A stretch of 5,798 nucleotides of DNA from Actinomycetota bacterium (lineage in GTDB: Bacteria > Actinomycetota > CADDZG01 > WHSQ01), in the NCBI GenBank assembly GCA_016781115.1, contig JADDQX010000157.1:1-5798 (forward strand). Direction: 5' to 3'. Within the stretch, counting starts at the first letter, position 1. The number at the start of each line of letters is the position of its first letter. This document shows positions 5,797 through 5,798 of the stretch, in pieces. Under the pieces are notes generated by a model. The model saw nothing but the letters and a program-made list of their open reading frames with translations, was not told the DNA's origin and did no database searches. Position numbers and translations under genes: made by a program.

Positions 5797-5798
5797 GG

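Overview
This window is essentially one complete oligopeptide/dipeptide-type ABC importer operon, read entirely on the minus strand. It probably comes from a high-GC actinobacterium. That inference rests on the strong G/C preference at third codon positions, a GTG start, a lipoprotein with an LAAC lipobox followed by ten glycines, and the style of the Opp proteins; no marker in the window fixes the genus.

Layout in the direction of transcription (high to low coordinates): a lipoprotein peptide-binding protein of the SBP_bac_5 family (4162-5796); a 112-base gap with a strong stem-loop (4071-4108); permease OppB (3117-4049); permease OppC (2126-3124); ATPase OppD (1072-2112); ATPase OppF (66-1088). 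The four membrane and ATPase genes are packed tightly. oppB and oppC overlap by 8 bases, oppC and oppD are 13 bases apart, and oppD and oppF overlap by 17 bases, so translational coupling is likely. At the left edge, bases 1-69 look like the last 22 codons of a gene on the plus strand. It converges on oppF so closely that both stop codons lie inside one CTAG (66-69).

How the parts fit: the binding protein, anchored outside the membrane by its lipidated cysteine, captures the peptide and delivers it to the OppB-OppC channel. OppD and OppF form the ATPase pair that drives import. Both ATPases have complete nucleotide-binding motifs and both carry a C-terminal four-cysteine cluster. The stem-loop after the binding-protein gene is well placed to let that protein be made in excess over the membrane complex. 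The promoter lies outside the window, because only two bases precede the binding-protein start codon.

I find no sign of a novel system. There is no mobile element, CRISPR array, RNA gene or unexplained long gap. The points most worth a second look are the intercistronic RNA hairpin, a second perfect inverted repeat just inside oppC, the shared-stop convergent junction, and the start-codon choices for oppB and oppD.
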